Below, one piece after another: positions 1 to 10,013 of a stretch of DNA of 64,000 nt. Below the pieces are notes generated by a model that did no database searches, was not told the DNA's origin, and saw only the letters and a list, made by a program, of their open reading frames with translations. Location of the stretch: the NCBI RefSeq assembly GCF_007096385.1, contig NZ_VJWL01000001.1, positions 1,211,488-1,275,487 of the forward strand, written 5' to 3'. The position numbers were made by a program, and so were the translations under genes. The stretch's first letter is position 1. The number at the start of each line of letters is the position of its first letter. Origin of the DNA: Aliidiomarina halalkaliphila (GTDB taxonomy: Bacteria; Pseudomonadota; Gammaproteobacteria; Enterobacterales; Alteromonadaceae).

Positions 1-36
1 ATCCCTATCCCACCCCCAGAGCCCCAACTTCGCAAT

Positions 37-62
37 AAAAAAGCCAACGCAAGTGCGTTGGC
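37..62 (-). terminator. Intrinsic terminator downstream of guaBA
   Basis: On the minus strand an 8-9 bp perfect stem (GCCAACGC with GCGTTGGC, tight loop) is followed by a run of six T. That is the form of a Rho-independent terminator for transcripts leaving guaA, about 215 bp past its stop codon. The repeat at 84-278 would lie inside the 3' untranslated region. Confidence 0.75.
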
Positions 63-83
63 TACATAAAATCAATACTACAA

Positions 84-278
84 GCGTGGGCAGAAACTCC
101 GAGTTATAACGCAGCTAGTGGTGATGCCGGACAAGCCAGCTCACCCAGCCCCAGAAGCGCGGGCAGAAACCTCTAGGGCAAGGCATAATTGAAGCGATTG
201 AGGGAGCGTACACGAAGTACGTGACCGATTGAGCTTTAATTATAACGCAGCCATAGAGGCTTTCTGACAAGCCAGCTC
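84..278. repeat. Palindromic intergenic repeat, two related units
   Basis: Two units share three blocks: GCGYGGGCAGAAAC (84-97 and 157-170), TTATAACGCAGC (104-115 and 240-251) and GACAAGCCAGCTC (130-142 and 266-278). The last 39 nt of each unit align without gaps. Unit 2 carries about 70 extra bases that form a long imperfect palindrome: CAGAAACCTCTA (164-175) pairs with 254-266, GCATAATTGAAGC (183-195) pairs with 233-248, and the direct repeat CGATTGAG occurs at 195-202 and 226-233. Unit 1 looks like the same element with its centre deleted. No transposase is present. The form resembles the short palindromic or MITE-like repeats scattered through gammaproteobacterial genomes. The repeat ends at the first base of the guaA stop codon. 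Confidence 0.7.
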
Positions 279-1855
279 TACTCCCATTCGATGGTGGCTG
301 GTGGCTTCCCGCTTATGTCATACACCACGCGGGAAATCCCATCGATCTCGTTAATAATCCGATTCGATACGCGCCCTAAGAGTTCATAAGGCAAGTGAGC
401 CCAGTGAGCGGTCATAAAGTCGATGGTTTCCACGGCCCGCAACGAAACAACCCAATCGTATTTGCGCGCATCACCCATCACGCCAACCGAGCGAACAGGG
501 AGAAATACGGCAAAGGCTTGACTGACTTTGTGGTACATGTCGGCTTTACGCAATTCTTCGATAAAAATCGCATCGGCGCGGCGTAACAAATCGCAGTACT
601 CTTTTTTTACTTCGCCAAGTACCCGCACACCAAGGCCTGGGCCTGGGAATGGGTGGCGATAAAGCATGTCGTAAGGTAAGCCTAGCTCGAGGCCAATTTT
701 GCGCACTTCATCTTTAAACAATTCGCGCAATGGCTCAACAAGACCCATTTTCATATCTGCAGGCAAGCCGCCGACATTGTGGTGGGACTTGATAACGTGG
801 GCTTTACCGGTTTTTGAGCCAGCAGATTCGATGACGTCTGGGTAGATAGTGCCTTGTGCCAGCCAATCAACTTCGGTGAGCTTGTGGGCTTCTTCGTCGA
901 AAACTTCGATAAACACGCGGCCGATGGCTTTGCGTTTCGCTTCTGGTTCATCGATACCGTGTAAAGCGGATAAGAAGCGCTCTTCGGCATCGACTTTAAT
1001 GATGTTGAGTCCGTAATGATCACCGAACATTTCCATCACTTGTTCAGCTTCGTTCAGTCGCAACAAACCGTTATCCACGAATACGCAGGTGAGCTGTGGG
1101 CCAATGGCGCGGTGCAGCAACATGGCGGTCACCGATGAATCAACACCACCGGACAGGCCGAGTAATACTTTACCGGTGCCTACTTGCTCGCGAATGCGCT
1201 CAATGGCGTCTTCAATAATAGCGCCTGGGGTCCAGAGTCGCTCACACTGACAGATATCCAGCACAAAATGCTCGAGCATCCGCAAACCCTGGCGGGTGTG
1301 GGTCACTTCGGGGTGGAATTGCACACCGTAGAAACGTTTCTCTTCATTGGCCATGGCCGCATGAGGACAGGTTTCGGTACGGGCAACGGTAATAAAGCCT
1401 TCGGGAATTTCACTGACTTTATCACCATGGCTCATCCACACATCAAGTAGTGGCAAATTCTGTTCGCTGATGCCGTCTTCAATGTTTTTAAACAATGGAC
1501 AATCGGCAATTTGTTCGACCCGCGCATAACCAAACTCACGCAGGTTGGAACCTTGTACGGCTCCACCTAATTGCGCGGCCATGGTTTGCATGCCGTAACA
1601 GACACCAAATACGGGTACGCCGGCTTCAAATACGTATTCTGGAGCGCGCGGTGAGTTGGCTTCAACCACGCTTTCAGGGCCGCCGGATAAGATAATGCCA
1701 TCCGGGTTAAAGGCTTTAATATCGTCTGCATCGACGTCCCAGGCCCAAAGTTCACAGTACACGCCAATTTCACGAATACGCCGAGCAATCAGCTGGGTAT
1801 ATTGTGAACCGAAATCGAGAATGAGAATACGATGCTGATGAATATCTTGTGTCAT
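278..1855 (-). CDS. guaA: GMP synthase (glutamine-hydrolysing)
   Basis: Converts XMP to GMP using ATP and glutamine, the last step of guanine nucleotide synthesis in the cytosol. The 525 residues equal the E. coli length. The N-terminal class I amidotransferase has its nucleophile at Cys86 (GVCYGM) and the His181/Glu183 pair (FHPEV). The ATP-pyrophosphatase domain has the PP-loop SGGVDS at 235-240, and the C-terminal dimerisation domain ends in the usual PPATIEWE. It starts 8 bp after guaB stops, so guaBA is a single operon. Its stop codon abuts a palindromic repeat. Confidence 0.98.
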   Translation of the reverse strand: MTQDIHQHRILILDFGSQYTQLIARRIREIGVYCELWAWDVDADDIKAFNPDGIILSGGPESVVEANSPRAPEYVFEAGVPVFGVCYGMQTMAAQLGGAVQGSNLREFGYARVEQIADCPLFKNIEDGISEQNLPLLDVWMSHGDKVSEIPEGFITVARTETCPHAAMANEEKRFYGVQFHPEVTHTRQGLRMLEHFVLDICQCERLWTPGAIIEDAIERIREQVGTGKVLLGLSGGVDSSVTAMLLHRAIGPQLTCVFVDNGLLRLNEAEQVMEMFGDHYGLNIIKVDAEERFLSALHGIDEPEAKRKAIGRVFIEVFDEEAHKLTEVDWLAQGTIYPDVIESAGSKTGKAHVIKSHHNVGGLPADMKMGLVEPLRELFKDEVRKIGLELGLPYDMLYRHPFPGPGLGVRVLGEVKKEYCDLLRRADAIFIEELRKADMYHKVSQAFAVFLPVRSVGVMGDARKYDWVVSLRAVETIDFMTAHWAHLPYELLGRVSNRIINEIDGISRVVYDISGKPPATIEWE

Positions 1856-1863
1856 GTCGGTGT

Positions 1864-3330
1864 TTAACCCATCCGGTAGTTAGGTGCTTCTTTGGTGATT
1901 TGCACGTCGTGTACATGCGATTCGCCCATACCTGCTGCAGTTACTTTAATGAACTGCGGTTTGGTGCGTAGGGTATCGATATCTGGCGAACCGGTAAGAC
2001 CCATGGCAGAACGTAAGCCACCCATCTGCTGATGGATGATATTGGCAATCGGTCCTTTATAGGCAACGCGCCCTTCAATCCCTTCAGGAACCAGTTTTTC
2101 CGCTTGGTTTGACGCTTGGAAATATCGATCTGATGAACCATGACTCTGGTTCATGGCGCCGAGGGAGCCCATGCCGCGATACGATTTGTAATAGCGGCCT
2201 TGGTACAGTTCGACTTCGCCTGGTGACTCTTCGGTGCCTGCTAACATACTACCGACCATCACGCAGCTTGCGCCTGCAGCCAAGGCTTTGGCAATATCGC
2301 CTGAGAAGCGCACGCCACCGTCGGCAATAACGGGGATGTCGCGGCCTTCAAGGCCAGCAACTGCATTGGAAATCGCGGTAATCTGCGGCACGCCACAACC
2401 GGTAACAATACGTGTGGTACAAATAGAGCCTGGGCCGATGCCTACTTTCACCGCATCTACGCCGGCATCTGCCAGTGCCACCGCACCTTCTGCAGTCGCC
2501 ACGTTACCGCCGATAATCTGAATATCTGGGAAGTGCTTGCGGGTCCAACGTACGCGCTCCAGTACCCCTTCTGAGTGACCATGGGAGGTATCGATAAGCA
2601 CGACATCAACGCCGGCTTCTACCAAAGCAGCAATACGCTCTTCGGTACCCGCGCCCACGCCTACGGCGGCACCAACACGTAATCGGCCTTGATCGTCTTT
2701 ACAGGCATTTGGCTTGTTCGCGGCTTTTTCAAAATCTTTCAGGGTGATCATACCCAGCAATTCATGCTTGTCGTTCACCACCAGTATTTTTTCGATACGG
2801 TGTTTGTGCATAAGGGCTAAAATTTCTTTGCTGGAGGTGTTCTCACGAACGGTGATCAAACGCTCTTCAGGCGTCATCACATCGGCAACATAGGTGTTAC
2901 CTGACTCTTCGAAGCGGGTATCGCGACCTGTCACTATGCCCACTAAGCGGCCATTATCAACCACTGGGAAACCATGAAATCCGTGCTCTGCAGCAATGGC
3001 TTTGACTTGTTTTAAAGTGGTTTTCGACGTGACAGTGACCGGATCCGAGACAATACCGCTCTCGTATTTCTTCACGCGACGCACATGAGACGCTTGGTCA
3101 CTAATACTCATGTTTTTGTGGATAAATCCCATGCCGCCTTCTTGCGCAAGGGCAATGGCGAGATCGGCTTCAGTCACGGTATCCATCGCAGCGGAAACCA
3201 AAGGGATGTTGAGCGTGATGCTTTTAGTTAATCGAGTATTTAGTTTCGCTGTATGCGGCAGCACAGTCGAGTGGCCTGGCAGGAGCAAAACGTCATCAAA
3301 GGTAAGGGCTTCTTGAGCAATTCGTAGCAT
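1864..3330 (-). CDS. guaB: IMP dehydrogenase
   Basis: NAD-dependent oxidation of IMP to XMP, the committed step to guanine nucleotides. The 488 residues match the E. coli enzyme. It is a TIM barrel interrupted by two CBS domains at about 95-205. The catalytic loop holds Cys304 in GSICTTR, followed by the GGVRFSGD phosphate-binding segment and the flap with [10 protein letters not shown]. It is the first gene of guaBA and is divergent from xseA. A sigma70-like promoter lies 50-80 bp upstream. Confidence 0.98.
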   Translation of the reverse strand: MLRIAQEALTFDDVLLLPGHSTVLPHTAKLNTRLTKSITLNIPLVSAAMDTVTEADLAIALAQEGGMGFIHKNMSISDQASHVRRVKKYESGIVSDPVTVTSKTTLKQVKAIAAEHGFHGFPVVDNGRLVGIVTGRDTRFEESGNTYVADVMTPEERLITVRENTSSKEILALMHKHRIEKILVVNDKHELLGMITLKDFEKAANKPNACKDDQGRLRVGAAVGVGAGTEERIAALVEAGVDVVLIDTSHGHSEGVLERVRWTRKHFPDIQIIGGNVATAEGAVALADAGVDAVKVGIGPGSICTTRIVTGCGVPQITAISNAVAGLEGRDIPVIADGGVRFSGDIAKALAAGASCVMVGSMLAGTEESPGEVELYQGRYYKSYRGMGSLGAMNQSHGSSDRYFQASNQAEKLVPEGIEGRVAYKGPIANIIHQQMGGLRSAMGLTGSPDIDTLRTKPQFIKVTAAGMGESHVHDVQITKEAPNYRMG

Positions 3331-3379
3331 GGCAACATCTCTCGCTAGAGGTGAATGACTGGATCAATGTTGCGGCGGT

Positions 3380-3408
3380 ATTTTACTCATCTATGCCCTT
3401 CCAGTAAA
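3380..3408 (-). promoter_or_regulatory. Predicted sigma70 promoter of guaBA
   Basis: Read on the minus strand: TTTACT (plus 3403-3408), a 17 bp spacer, then TAAAAT (plus 3380-3385). The boxes match the consensus at 4/6 and 5/6 positions with ideal spacing, and would start transcription roughly 45 bp before the guaB start codon. Found by eye. Confidence 0.55.
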
Positions 3409-3517
3409 CTAAAATATTCGCTATCTGCATGCGTGGGTGTTTCTTCCCGCTTAGGCTCGCACGCATTTCATCATCTAGGTGCTCGGCTGCGTCCCACCTA
3501 AATTCAGGATATCGCAC

Positions 3518-4903
3518 ATGTTTTACGGCAATGATACGACCTCAGATGGCTCTCAGGAAAGTACGCGCAACGTTCTTACTGTTTCCGCGTTAAATCGTGC
3601 GGTTAGGCGCTTACTGGAAAGCAACTGGAGTTCCATCTGGTTGGTGGGGGAAATTTCTAATTTCTCCGCGCCGGGTTCAGGCCATTGGTATTTCACCTTA
3701 AAAGATGAACAAGCGCAGATCCGCGCGGCAATGTTTCGTGGCAATAATATGCGCGTGCGCTTACCGAATAATCAGCGTCCGGGAAATGGTATGCAGGTGA
3801 TGGTGCGAGCCCGCATTAGTTTGTATGAGCCCCGAGGCGACTACCAACTTATCGTCGACCATCTGGAACCGGCCGGTGAAGGCCTGTTGCAGCAACAATA
3901 CGAAGCCCTGAAGCGGCAATTGGCGGCAGAAGGCCTGTTTGCACCGGAACGAAAGAAACCCTTACCGGAGCGCATTCGAACACTGGGGGTGATTACTTCG
4001 CCGACCGGTGCGGCTATCCGTGACGTGCTCTCAGTGCTAAAACGCCGCGATCCCAATCTCAGAATTATTATCTACCCTGCTCAAGTGCAGGGCGCTGAAG
4101 CGGCCACACAGTTGCTACGGGCTTTGGCTACTGCGCAGCGTCGTAACGAAGTGGATGCCTTATTACTGACTCGCGGTGGTGGTTCCCTTGAAGATATGTG
4201 GTGCTTTAACGACGAAACCTTAGCCCGTGCCATTTCCGTGTGCCCGATTCCCACCATTAGTGCGGTGGGCCATGAAATCGATTTCACTATTGCTGATTTT
4301 GTGGCGGACGTTCGTGCTCCTACCCCTTCGGCGGCAGCAGAATTGGTAAGTCAGGATCAAGGGGAAGTGAAACGCCATTTAGCACTGATTGATCAACGGC
4401 TACAGCGGGCGTGGCAACACCAAGCACAGCGCCAGCAAGTGCAACTGCATCATTTAAGGCAACGTTTACAACCGTTAAATCCGCAACAACGTTTACATAG
4501 CCAAGCGCAACAATTGGATGACCTTAACCAACGCGCTCAGCGAGCGCTGCAGCGGGCACTCAAGCACAATAAACAGCGCTGGTTCAACGCTGCTGAACAT
4601 GTGCAAAAAGGGCACCTACTCAAACAGATTCAAACCCAACAGGGGCTGCACAATCAAGGTATGAAACAAGTGCGGCAAGCATTGTTACATCAATTGCAAA
4701 AAGCTAACGCACGTTTTCATGCCTGCCAGCAGGCGCTCGGTATTGTCAGCCCTCTCAATACCTTACAACGGGGTTATACCATTACTTTTGCTGCAGATGG
4801 TTCGATTGTAAGGAAGGCAGAGGCCCTCAATCAGGGCGATGAACTGCGCACGCGCTTTGCCGAAGGGGAAGTCACCAGTACCGTAACCGCTATTAAAAAA
4901 TAG
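3518..4903 (+). CDS. xseA: Exodeoxyribonuclease VII large subunit
   Basis: Large subunit of the single-strand-specific nuclease ExoVII, which trims ssDNA and takes part in repair. An N-terminal OB-fold (LNRAVRRLLE to about residue 100) is followed by the catalytic domain with TSPTGAAIRDVL, LLTRGGGSLEDMW and AVGHEIDFT, then a long Gln-rich coiled-coil region and a C-terminal domain (SPLNTLQRGY). From the ATG at 3518 it has 461 residues (E. coli 456). An in-frame GTG at 3479 would add 13 residues that do not resemble the family, and the ATG has a weak AGGA upstream. The small subunit gene xseB is not in the window. Confidence 0.95.
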   Translation: MFYGNDTTSDGSQESTRNVLTVSALNRAVRRLLESNWSSIWLVGEISNFSAPGSGHWYFTLKDEQAQIRAAMFRGNNMRVRLPNNQRPGNGMQVMVRARISLYEPRGDYQLIVDHLEPAGEGLLQQQYEALKRQLAAEGLFAPERKKPLPERIRTLGVITSPTGAAIRDVLSVLKRRDPNLRIIIYPAQVQGAEAATQLLRALATAQRRNEVDALLLTRGGGSLEDMWCFNDETLARAISVCPIPTISAVGHEIDFTIADFVADVRAPTPSAAAELVSQDQGEVKRHLALIDQRLQRAWQHQAQRQQVQLHHLRQRLQPLNPQQRLHSQAQQLDDLNQRAQRALQRALKHNKQRWFNAAEHVQKGHLLKQIQTQQGLHNQGMKQVRQALLHQLQKANARFHACQQALGIVSPLNTLQRGYTITFAADGSIVRKAEALNQGDELRTRFAEGEVTSTVTAIKK

Positions 4904-4912
4904 CGATTACGG
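4881..4912. other. Hairpin across the xseA stop codon
   Basis: CCGTAACCGCTATT pairs with AATAGCGATTACGG through a 14 bp stem with one C-A mismatch and an A4 loop. The xseA stop codon lies inside the 3' arm. There is no T-run on the plus side, so it is more likely a 3'-end structure between the convergent xseA and mscS genes than a classical terminator. Confidence 0.4.
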
Positions 4913-4926
4913 CATGGGGTGTTTGT

Positions 4927-5811
4927 TTAACTTTCTTTCTTATCATCGAGTTTATCGACGTGCTGCTGCACCACGCGAAGTTTGCCTGCGGCACCATCCG
5001 GGTGATGTAAATGTACATCCATTTGTGGGAATGGAATGCCAATGCCGTTCTCATCCAGCGCGTTCTTAATCCGCTCCATAGAGTCCCAGTACATGGGCCA
5101 ATAATCGGCGCTTTTTACCCAGGGGCGCACAATGAAATCCACCGAGGAATCATTCAATGCTGTAACCGCTACCCGCGGTGCTGGATCTTCCAAAGTACGC
5201 TCGTCCGACGTAATGACGTCCATCAGCACTTCTTTGGTTTTCTTTAAATCGGCGCTGTAAGACACGCCAATCACCATATCCACTCGACGGGTCGGTTCCT
5301 CAGAAAAGTTAGTGATTTCGCTGCCAGTGATTTTCGAGTTTGGCACGATCACCAGTTTGTTATCTGGGGTTTTGAAAATCGTAGTAAATAACTCAATGCG
5401 CTGTACCGTCCCCGCGGTGCCACCTGCGTCGACATAATCGCCCGACTTGAACGGACGATAGATCATAATTAATACGCCCGAAGCGAAATTCGACAACGAC
5501 CCCTGCAATGCCAAACCAATGGCTAAACCGGCAGCACCCAAAATGGCGATAAAGGACGTGGTTTGCACACCGACATGCGACAACGCCATCAGCAACGCCG
5601 CAATAATAATAATGGTGCGGATAATGCCGGCCATAAATGAAACAACGGCATTGTCGATATTGCTTTTATCCAGCCGGCGAACCAAGGTATTAGCCAGCGC
5701 ACGGGCCAAGATAAAACCACCGATAATGATAACAAGTGCAACCACCACTTTACCGGCAAAGAAAAATATCGATTCTTGGTTTTCCGCAAACCAATCAAGA
5801 AGTTCTGTCAT
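4927..5811 (-). CDS. mscS: Small-conductance mechanosensitive channel, MscS type
   Basis: Inner-membrane channel that opens under membrane tension and releases solutes on hypo-osmotic shock. It has 294 residues (E. coli 286). Three N-terminal membrane segments lie at about 17-40, 60-82 and 88-112. The third is the Gly/Ala-rich pore helix (GAAGLAIGLALQGSLSNFAS). The cytoplasmic beta domain follows (GDYVDAGGTAGTVQ, VIVPNSKI) and then a charged C-terminal tail. It lies 38 bp downstream of gspN on the same strand, so some read-through from the gsp operon is possible, but there is no functional link. Confidence 0.92.
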   Translation of the reverse strand: MTELLDWFAENQESIFFFAGKVVVALVIIIGGFILARALANTLVRRLDKSNIDNAVVSFMAGIIRTIIIIAALLMALSHVGVQTTSFIAILGAAGLAIGLALQGSLSNFASGVLIMIYRPFKSGDYVDAGGTAGTVQRIELFTTIFKTPDNKLVIVPNSKITGSEITNFSEEPTRRVDMVIGVSYSADLKKTKEVLMDVITSDERTLEDPAPRVAVTALNDSSVDFIVRPWVKSADYWPMYWDSMERIKNALDENGIGIPFPQMDVHLHHPDGAAGKLRVVQQHVDKLDDKKES

Positions 5812-5849
5812 ATGTCGTTCCTTCTGATTTTGAAATTTTTAAAGGGTGA

Positions 5850-6611
5850 TTAAAGGCGAAAGTTAAAGTATCTGCGACCTTGTGCATCGGCCTCGCCCAA
5901 CCATTGTAGTAAATCATTAATGCCACGTGGAGCACCCGGTTGCGGGGCAATACCGATACGTAACTCAGTACTCGTTGGCGCAACCGAACCGGTAACGCTG
6001 AGACCTAGCAGATTATCCGGCTCCATAAGTACATCAATACGGCCTTCACTGCATCCAAGGTTCACTTCATAGTCGCCTAAACTATCCCAACCTTGTGCCA
6101 AACGCGCTTGCAGCTGCACGCCGATGATACGTCCGTCAAACTGCTGACAAATCGGCTGGCCTAGCACAAACTCAGACACATTCGCAGTAAGTGCTCCGCG
6201 TAACGGAATAGGACTATCAAATGGCATTAGCCCCATTAACTCATCGAGTTCACCCGCCAAACGTAAGTTATGTATGGCAAGGGCACCGCCGGAAGTAACA
6301 CTAATGCGCCCATTGCCTTGGAGTACATTGTCTTGACGCGCCGGAATATCAAGATCCGCGGTGACTCGCAAACGCAATAAATCCCATGCGCGTACGCGCC
6401 AACTCACATCATTAAGCGCCACGTTATCCACCCGCACTCGCGCGATCGTGCCATTCCAAATGGTGCCGGAAATACCACCGACAGCCACCTCCTGCGGGAG
6501 AGGTGCAAACCACAGTACAACCCGTGCTGGCATCAGCGCTAGCAAGGCCACGAGATAAATCCCTAGAAGCAACGGTATAAGGACACGCTTTCGTTTTAGT
6601 TGTTGCATCAT
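5850..6611 (-). CDS. gspN: Type II secretion system protein N
   Basis: Last gene of the gsp operon, a 253-residue inner-membrane-anchored periplasmic protein. One N-terminal membrane segment (about 10-30, LLLGIYLVALLALMPA) is followed by the GspN-type periplasmic domain with an early GISGTIWNG motif. GspN is not essential in every type II system; its role, probably contact between the inner-membrane platform and the pseudopilus or secretin, is poorly defined. It starts 52 bp after gspM stops, the widest gap in the operon. Confidence 0.88.
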   Translation of the reverse strand: MMQQLKRKRVLIPLLLGIYLVALLALMPARVVLWFAPLPQEVAVGGISGTIWNGTIARVRVDNVALNDVSWRVRAWDLLRLRVTADLDIPARQDNVLQGNGRISVTSGGALAIHNLRLAGELDELMGLMPFDSPIPLRGALTANVSEFVLGQPICQQFDGRIIGVQLQARLAQGWDSLGDYEVNLGCSEGRIDVLMEPDNLLGLSVTGSVAPTSTELRIGIAPQPGAPRGINDLLQWLGEADAQGRRYFNFRL

Positions 6612-6663
6612 GTACGACGACTCTTCCTTTTCTATCTGGCGTGGCTATCTCACCCCATCGTGT

Positions 6664-7215
6664 TTACTGGGCGCGTACCTGCAATCTGCGTACGCGTACA
6701 ATCCCAACATCATTTGTTTCTGACGCATCTAGATTCTCGATGATCACGCCTCGCTCGACTAAGCGGGCGATAAGTATCACTAAGGCATCGAACTCAACTT
6801 CATTAAAGGTGAGAATAAGCGAGTCTTGTTGCGGTTGCACGCGAGATATTTCGATATCGAGTTCTGATGCTTGGGTATTGATAAATCCCGATAATTGATT
6901 CGCGGAAAGACTCGTTTGTTGGCGCTGATCAGTAGCCCGCGCCGCTTCAATTTGAGCCGCTCCGGTGGCAACCCGCTGAAACATGGTTTGCTGGCTTTGC
7001 AAACGTTGCTCCGCCACCGCCACTCGCGTTTGCAGCGGCATCCAAATAAAAAACCAAAGGATAAAGATTGCTAGAAACGCCGCCAACACTTGTAACATGC
7101 GTTGTTCACGCACCTGCAAGCGCTGCCAGCGTTGTTGCAACTGAGCCTGATACTTGGTGGTAAACGGCTGAATTTTCGCCCAAACAGGGGCGAAGGCATT
7201 GGTCACTGCTTTCAT
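6664..7215 (-). CDS. gspM: Type II secretion system protein M
   Basis: Bitopic inner-membrane protein of the assembly platform, partner of GspL. It has 183 residues: a short cytoplasmic N-terminus, one membrane helix at about 42-60 (VLAAFLAIFILWFFIWMPL), a coiled-coil stretch rich in Gln, then the ferredoxin-like periplasmic domain. The start codon overlaps the gspL stop codon by 4 nt (ATGA), which suggests translational coupling and matched amounts of the two partners. Confidence 0.92.
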   Translation of the reverse strand: MKAVTNAFAPVWAKIQPFTTKYQAQLQQRWQRLQVREQRMLQVLAAFLAIFILWFFIWMPLQTRVAVAEQRLQSQQTMFQRVATGAAQIEAARATDQRQQTSLSANQLSGFINTQASELDIEISRVQPQQDSLILTFNEVEFDALVILIARLVERGVIIENLDASETNDVGIVRVRRLQVRAQ

Positions 7216-8405
7216 GAGCCGCTCCGTACTAAAATAGTGCCGTTAATTTGCCCTGCACGGCTAGTTAACTGCCCTTGATTCACATCGAGATTTTGCTCAC
7301 GCGCTGCACGAGCAAAGCGTTCAAACATATCGAAATTCTCGCCGTTTGCTTGTAAGCGCAATTCGCCGCGACTGGCATCGTACTGCATCATCGTCAGTTG
7401 CAACGGAGCGGCCGTAAACGCTGGCTCCAGCTGTTGCAGCAGATGCAACACATTACCTGCCTGAGGCCCGCGTATGCTGCGAACGTGAGCGTCCATTTGA
7501 CGCACCGGATCTTGCACGCGCGTTTCATTGGGGAAGGTCGCCAAATACAGGGCATTCGTTTGCTCAGACAGTGCACGTGTTTCCCGTTCCAGTTGCACCG
7601 CAGTGACCCACTGATTGGCTAGCAAAACGGCAAAGCATATCCCAGCCGCAATCGCCGGAAACTTAAATTTCTGCAATGAGAAGTTGGAGGCATGCTGAAC
7701 ACGATAGTTGCCTTGCAGCAAATTAATAGCGCCAGCTCGATTAAACTCTGCCGCTAACTCTAAGGGCAACGCAGGTCCTGCGTCTTCCACAGGTGCCGGC
7801 GCAGCCGCCCATTGGGTATCACCATAGGCACGAATTCGGATCGGTTCACCCATCACTTCGTCTGGTGCAAAATGCGGCAATAAATCCACATCTAGGGCCG
7901 TGCCTTGCCAAGCGCCTGTGCGTAATACCCACTCTGATCCAAACTGGGTCATCGCCCATTCTTGCTCAACGAAAGGGAGAAGATAAACATCCGGATAGAG
8001 CTCGTTCACTGTTAGTCCTGCAGTGGCCAACATATCCAACCACTGACTCATCTGTTCGTGCGCCACTACGGCCACAGGAATAGGATCATCCTTTAGCACG
8101 TTATCCGGCCACGCAAAATGCAGTGCCTCAATATCTTCAGCGAGCTCATCTTCAAGGGCAAAGGGAATAACCTGCCCGAGTTGACGACGTGACTTAACCG
8201 GCAGGTGTAACTGATGCATGCCCACGGCTAAGGTACTGGCAAAAGCCAATACATGGCGGTTTTTTGCCTTCTCAGCAAGCTCATTTAGATCCGCGATGAG
8301 TACCTCACCGCTGGCCAGTAGCTCCTTCTGAGCCAGGCTCCATATGAGCCAACTCACGGGCGCTTGTTGATCCGCTGGCAATCGAATTATTAATTGTTCA
8401 CTCAT
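7212..8405 (-). CDS. gspL: Type II secretion system protein L
   Basis: Links the GspE ATPase to the membrane platform. The 397 residues contain a cytoplasmic actin-like domain (about 1-235), one membrane helix at about 245-262 (FPAIAAGICFAVLLANQWV) and a small periplasmic ferredoxin-like domain. The chosen ATG at 8405 begins MSEQLIIRLP and has a GGAGG about 11 nt upstream. The alternative ATG at 8414 is only 2 nt from that site. The start lies 8 bp inside the gspK 3' end. Confidence 0.92.
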   Translation of the reverse strand: MSEQLIIRLPADQQAPVSWLIWSLAQKELLASGEVLIADLNELAEKAKNRHVLAFASTLAVGMHQLHLPVKSRRQLGQVIPFALEDELAEDIEALHFAWPDNVLKDDPIPVAVVAHEQMSQWLDMLATAGLTVNELYPDVYLLPFVEQEWAMTQFGSEWVLRTGAWQGTALDVDLLPHFAPDEVMGEPIRIRAYGDTQWAAAPAPVEDAGPALPLELAAEFNRAGAINLLQGNYRVQHASNFSLQKFKFPAIAAGICFAVLLANQWVTAVQLERETRALSEQTNALYLATFPNETRVQDPVRQMDAHVRSIRGPQAGNVLHLLQQLEPAFTAAPLQLTMMQYDASRGELRLQANGENFDMFERFARAAREQNLDVNQGQLTSRAGQINGTILVRSGS

Positions 8406-9390
8406 CGCGTACATATCCTCCGCGCGACCGGTGCAAAATATGCACGTCGCCTCCGGCTACTAGCATCTGGCTAAAACCGTAATACTCAAGATCACCATAT
8501 TGCACATGCGCCTGCAACTCAAAATACTTACTTTCTACGGTGAGCAATTCTAGTTCGCTCACGGTTTGGTCGTCCGACAGCAAGTTTTGAATTTCCGGCT
8601 GCTGACGTATCGCATCTACTGACTCAAAGCCCTCATCTGGCCGAGCACTTAACAACCCTTCCGCGGCATTCCGGTCGAGCTGTCCTCGAAAGAACGCTTG
8701 TACCAACTCTGGATGCTCCGCCTTCACTGTGTTCAGGTTCATTGAGAACTCCGTACTGGCCGGAATAACGCACACAAAGGGGCGTAATGTTTCGTACACT
8801 TCCTGCGTGTACCCAATAATTTGGCGCAGTTCAGAACGGTGGCTCAATAAGGTATTTGCGGCCTGATAAGGCTGCGGCATAGATTCATAATCGGGGTCTT
8901 CCGCCCCGAATGAATTGTGCAATTCTGAATCCTTATCCAACCAATCAATCAAAGTTGCGGTGAGTCGTTCACTGGTAAATTCATCAAATTCCAAGGCACT
9001 CAACAAACTTTGATATTGGTCCACCGCCACGCTAAAGCGCTGCTCATTACCTTCGCCATTAAATAAACTGTTCAAATTAAAGCAACTGTGCAAATCGCGG
9101 ATACGCCCGCCAATGACACCACCTCGCACCGGGAAAGGCCCCTGCTCGGTTGCCCAGTTCTGACCTAAATGCGCCCGAAAATCAGCGGCCTCTAATTCGG
9201 CCGTTAGCACTTGCCGTGCTAATGCTTCCGCACTTAGCCAATGCCAATAGGCTTGCTCGGCAAAATCAGTGCCGGCGATGCGCGCAATTTGTAAGCGTAA
9301 CCGCTCACTCATTTGCACTGCCATAACCGCGATCAACGCAATGATAAGCATCACCATAATAATGGCTGAACCTTGCTGTTTACGCATCAT
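8398..9390 (-). CDS. gspK: Type II secretion minor pseudopilin K
   Basis: Large minor pseudopilin that caps the pseudopilus tip with GspI and GspJ. From the ATG at 9390 it has 330 residues. The type IV prepilin-like leader MMRKQQG is followed by the hydrophobic helix SAIIMVMLIIALIAVMAV. It lacks the Glu at mature position 5 found in the other pseudopilins, which is characteristic of GspK. The start overlaps the gspJ stop as ATGA and has a strong GGAGGAGA Shine-Dalgarno, so an in-frame start further upstream is unlikely. Confidence 0.94.
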   Translation of the reverse strand: MMRKQQGSAIIMVMLIIALIAVMAVQMSERLRLQIARIAGTDFAEQAYWHWLSAEALARQVLTAELEAADFRAHLGQNWATEQGPFPVRGGVIGGRIRDLHSCFNLNSLFNGEGNEQRFSVAVDQYQSLLSALEFDEFTSERLTATLIDWLDKDSELHNSFGAEDPDYESMPQPYQAANTLLSHRSELRQIIGYTQEVYETLRPFVCVIPASTEFSMNLNTVKAEHPELVQAFFRGQLDRNAAEGLLSARPDEGFESVDAIRQQPEIQNLLSDDQTVSELELLTVESKYFELQAHVQYGDLEYYGFSQMLVAGGDVHILHRSRGGYVRDE

Positions 9391-10013
9391 GGAATCTCCT
9401 CCGGTTTTACCCCAGAGGTCAATAACCAACGTTCAACCGTACCAAAATCTTCCAGCGTAATACGTACAATCACAATATCCGGTAGTGAGTGTGGTGTTTG
9501 CCAACGGTCGCTTTCATCCGCTTGGTGATAAAACAGCACCTCGAGGGACTCTACGCCAGTAAGCAGCTGCTGCACGGCCGTATCTCCACTGGTGTCGTCT
9601 ACAAACGGGCGATGTAAGCGCTGCAGCACATTATCGCGAACCCGATACACCACGGGCTGTAATTCGCCTCGAGGAAGCATCATTCCAGGGTTACTCCAGC
9701 CAGCTCGCACAAAAGCAAGGCCACCGCTATCTGAGTCGGTTAAGTCACGACTATTGGTGACATAGTACTGGCGGCTTTCTTCCGGAACTGCCCGTACCGG
9801 TCTGATTACCATTTGCCGCACATCGCGATCCAGCATAAGGAAGGCAAATTGCAGTTCACTCAAGCGCTGGTGTCGCACTTCACTAATTTCTGACGACCGA
9901 TTCATTTGAGTAAAAATGGTGGCAGACGCTAACCCGATAATCGCAAAGATAGAAATAGCGACCAACACTTCAATAAAAGTAAATCCTTGTGAGCGATTTG
10001 GCGAGTTCTGCAT
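9387..10013 (-). CDS. gspJ: Type II secretion minor pseudopilin J
   Basis: Minor pseudopilin of the tip complex, 208 residues. The prepilin peptidase site QG/FTFIEV (residues 9-15) starts the hydrophobic helix FTFIEVLVAISIFAIIGLAS, with Glu at mature position 5. The C-terminal globular domain is typical (LEVLFYHQADESDRWQ). It shares one base with gspI (TAATG) and four with gspK (ATGA). Confidence 0.94.
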   Translation of the reverse strand: MQNSPNRSQGFTFIEVLVAISIFAIIGLASATIFTQMNRSSEISEVRHQRLSELQFAFLMLDRDVRQMVIRPVRAVPEESRQYYVTNSRDLTDSDSGGLAFVRAGWSNPGMMLPRGELQPVVYRVRDNVLQRLHRPFVDDTSGDTAVQQLLTGVESLEVLFYHQADESDRWQTPHSLPDIVIVRITLEDFGTVERWLLTSGVKPEEIP

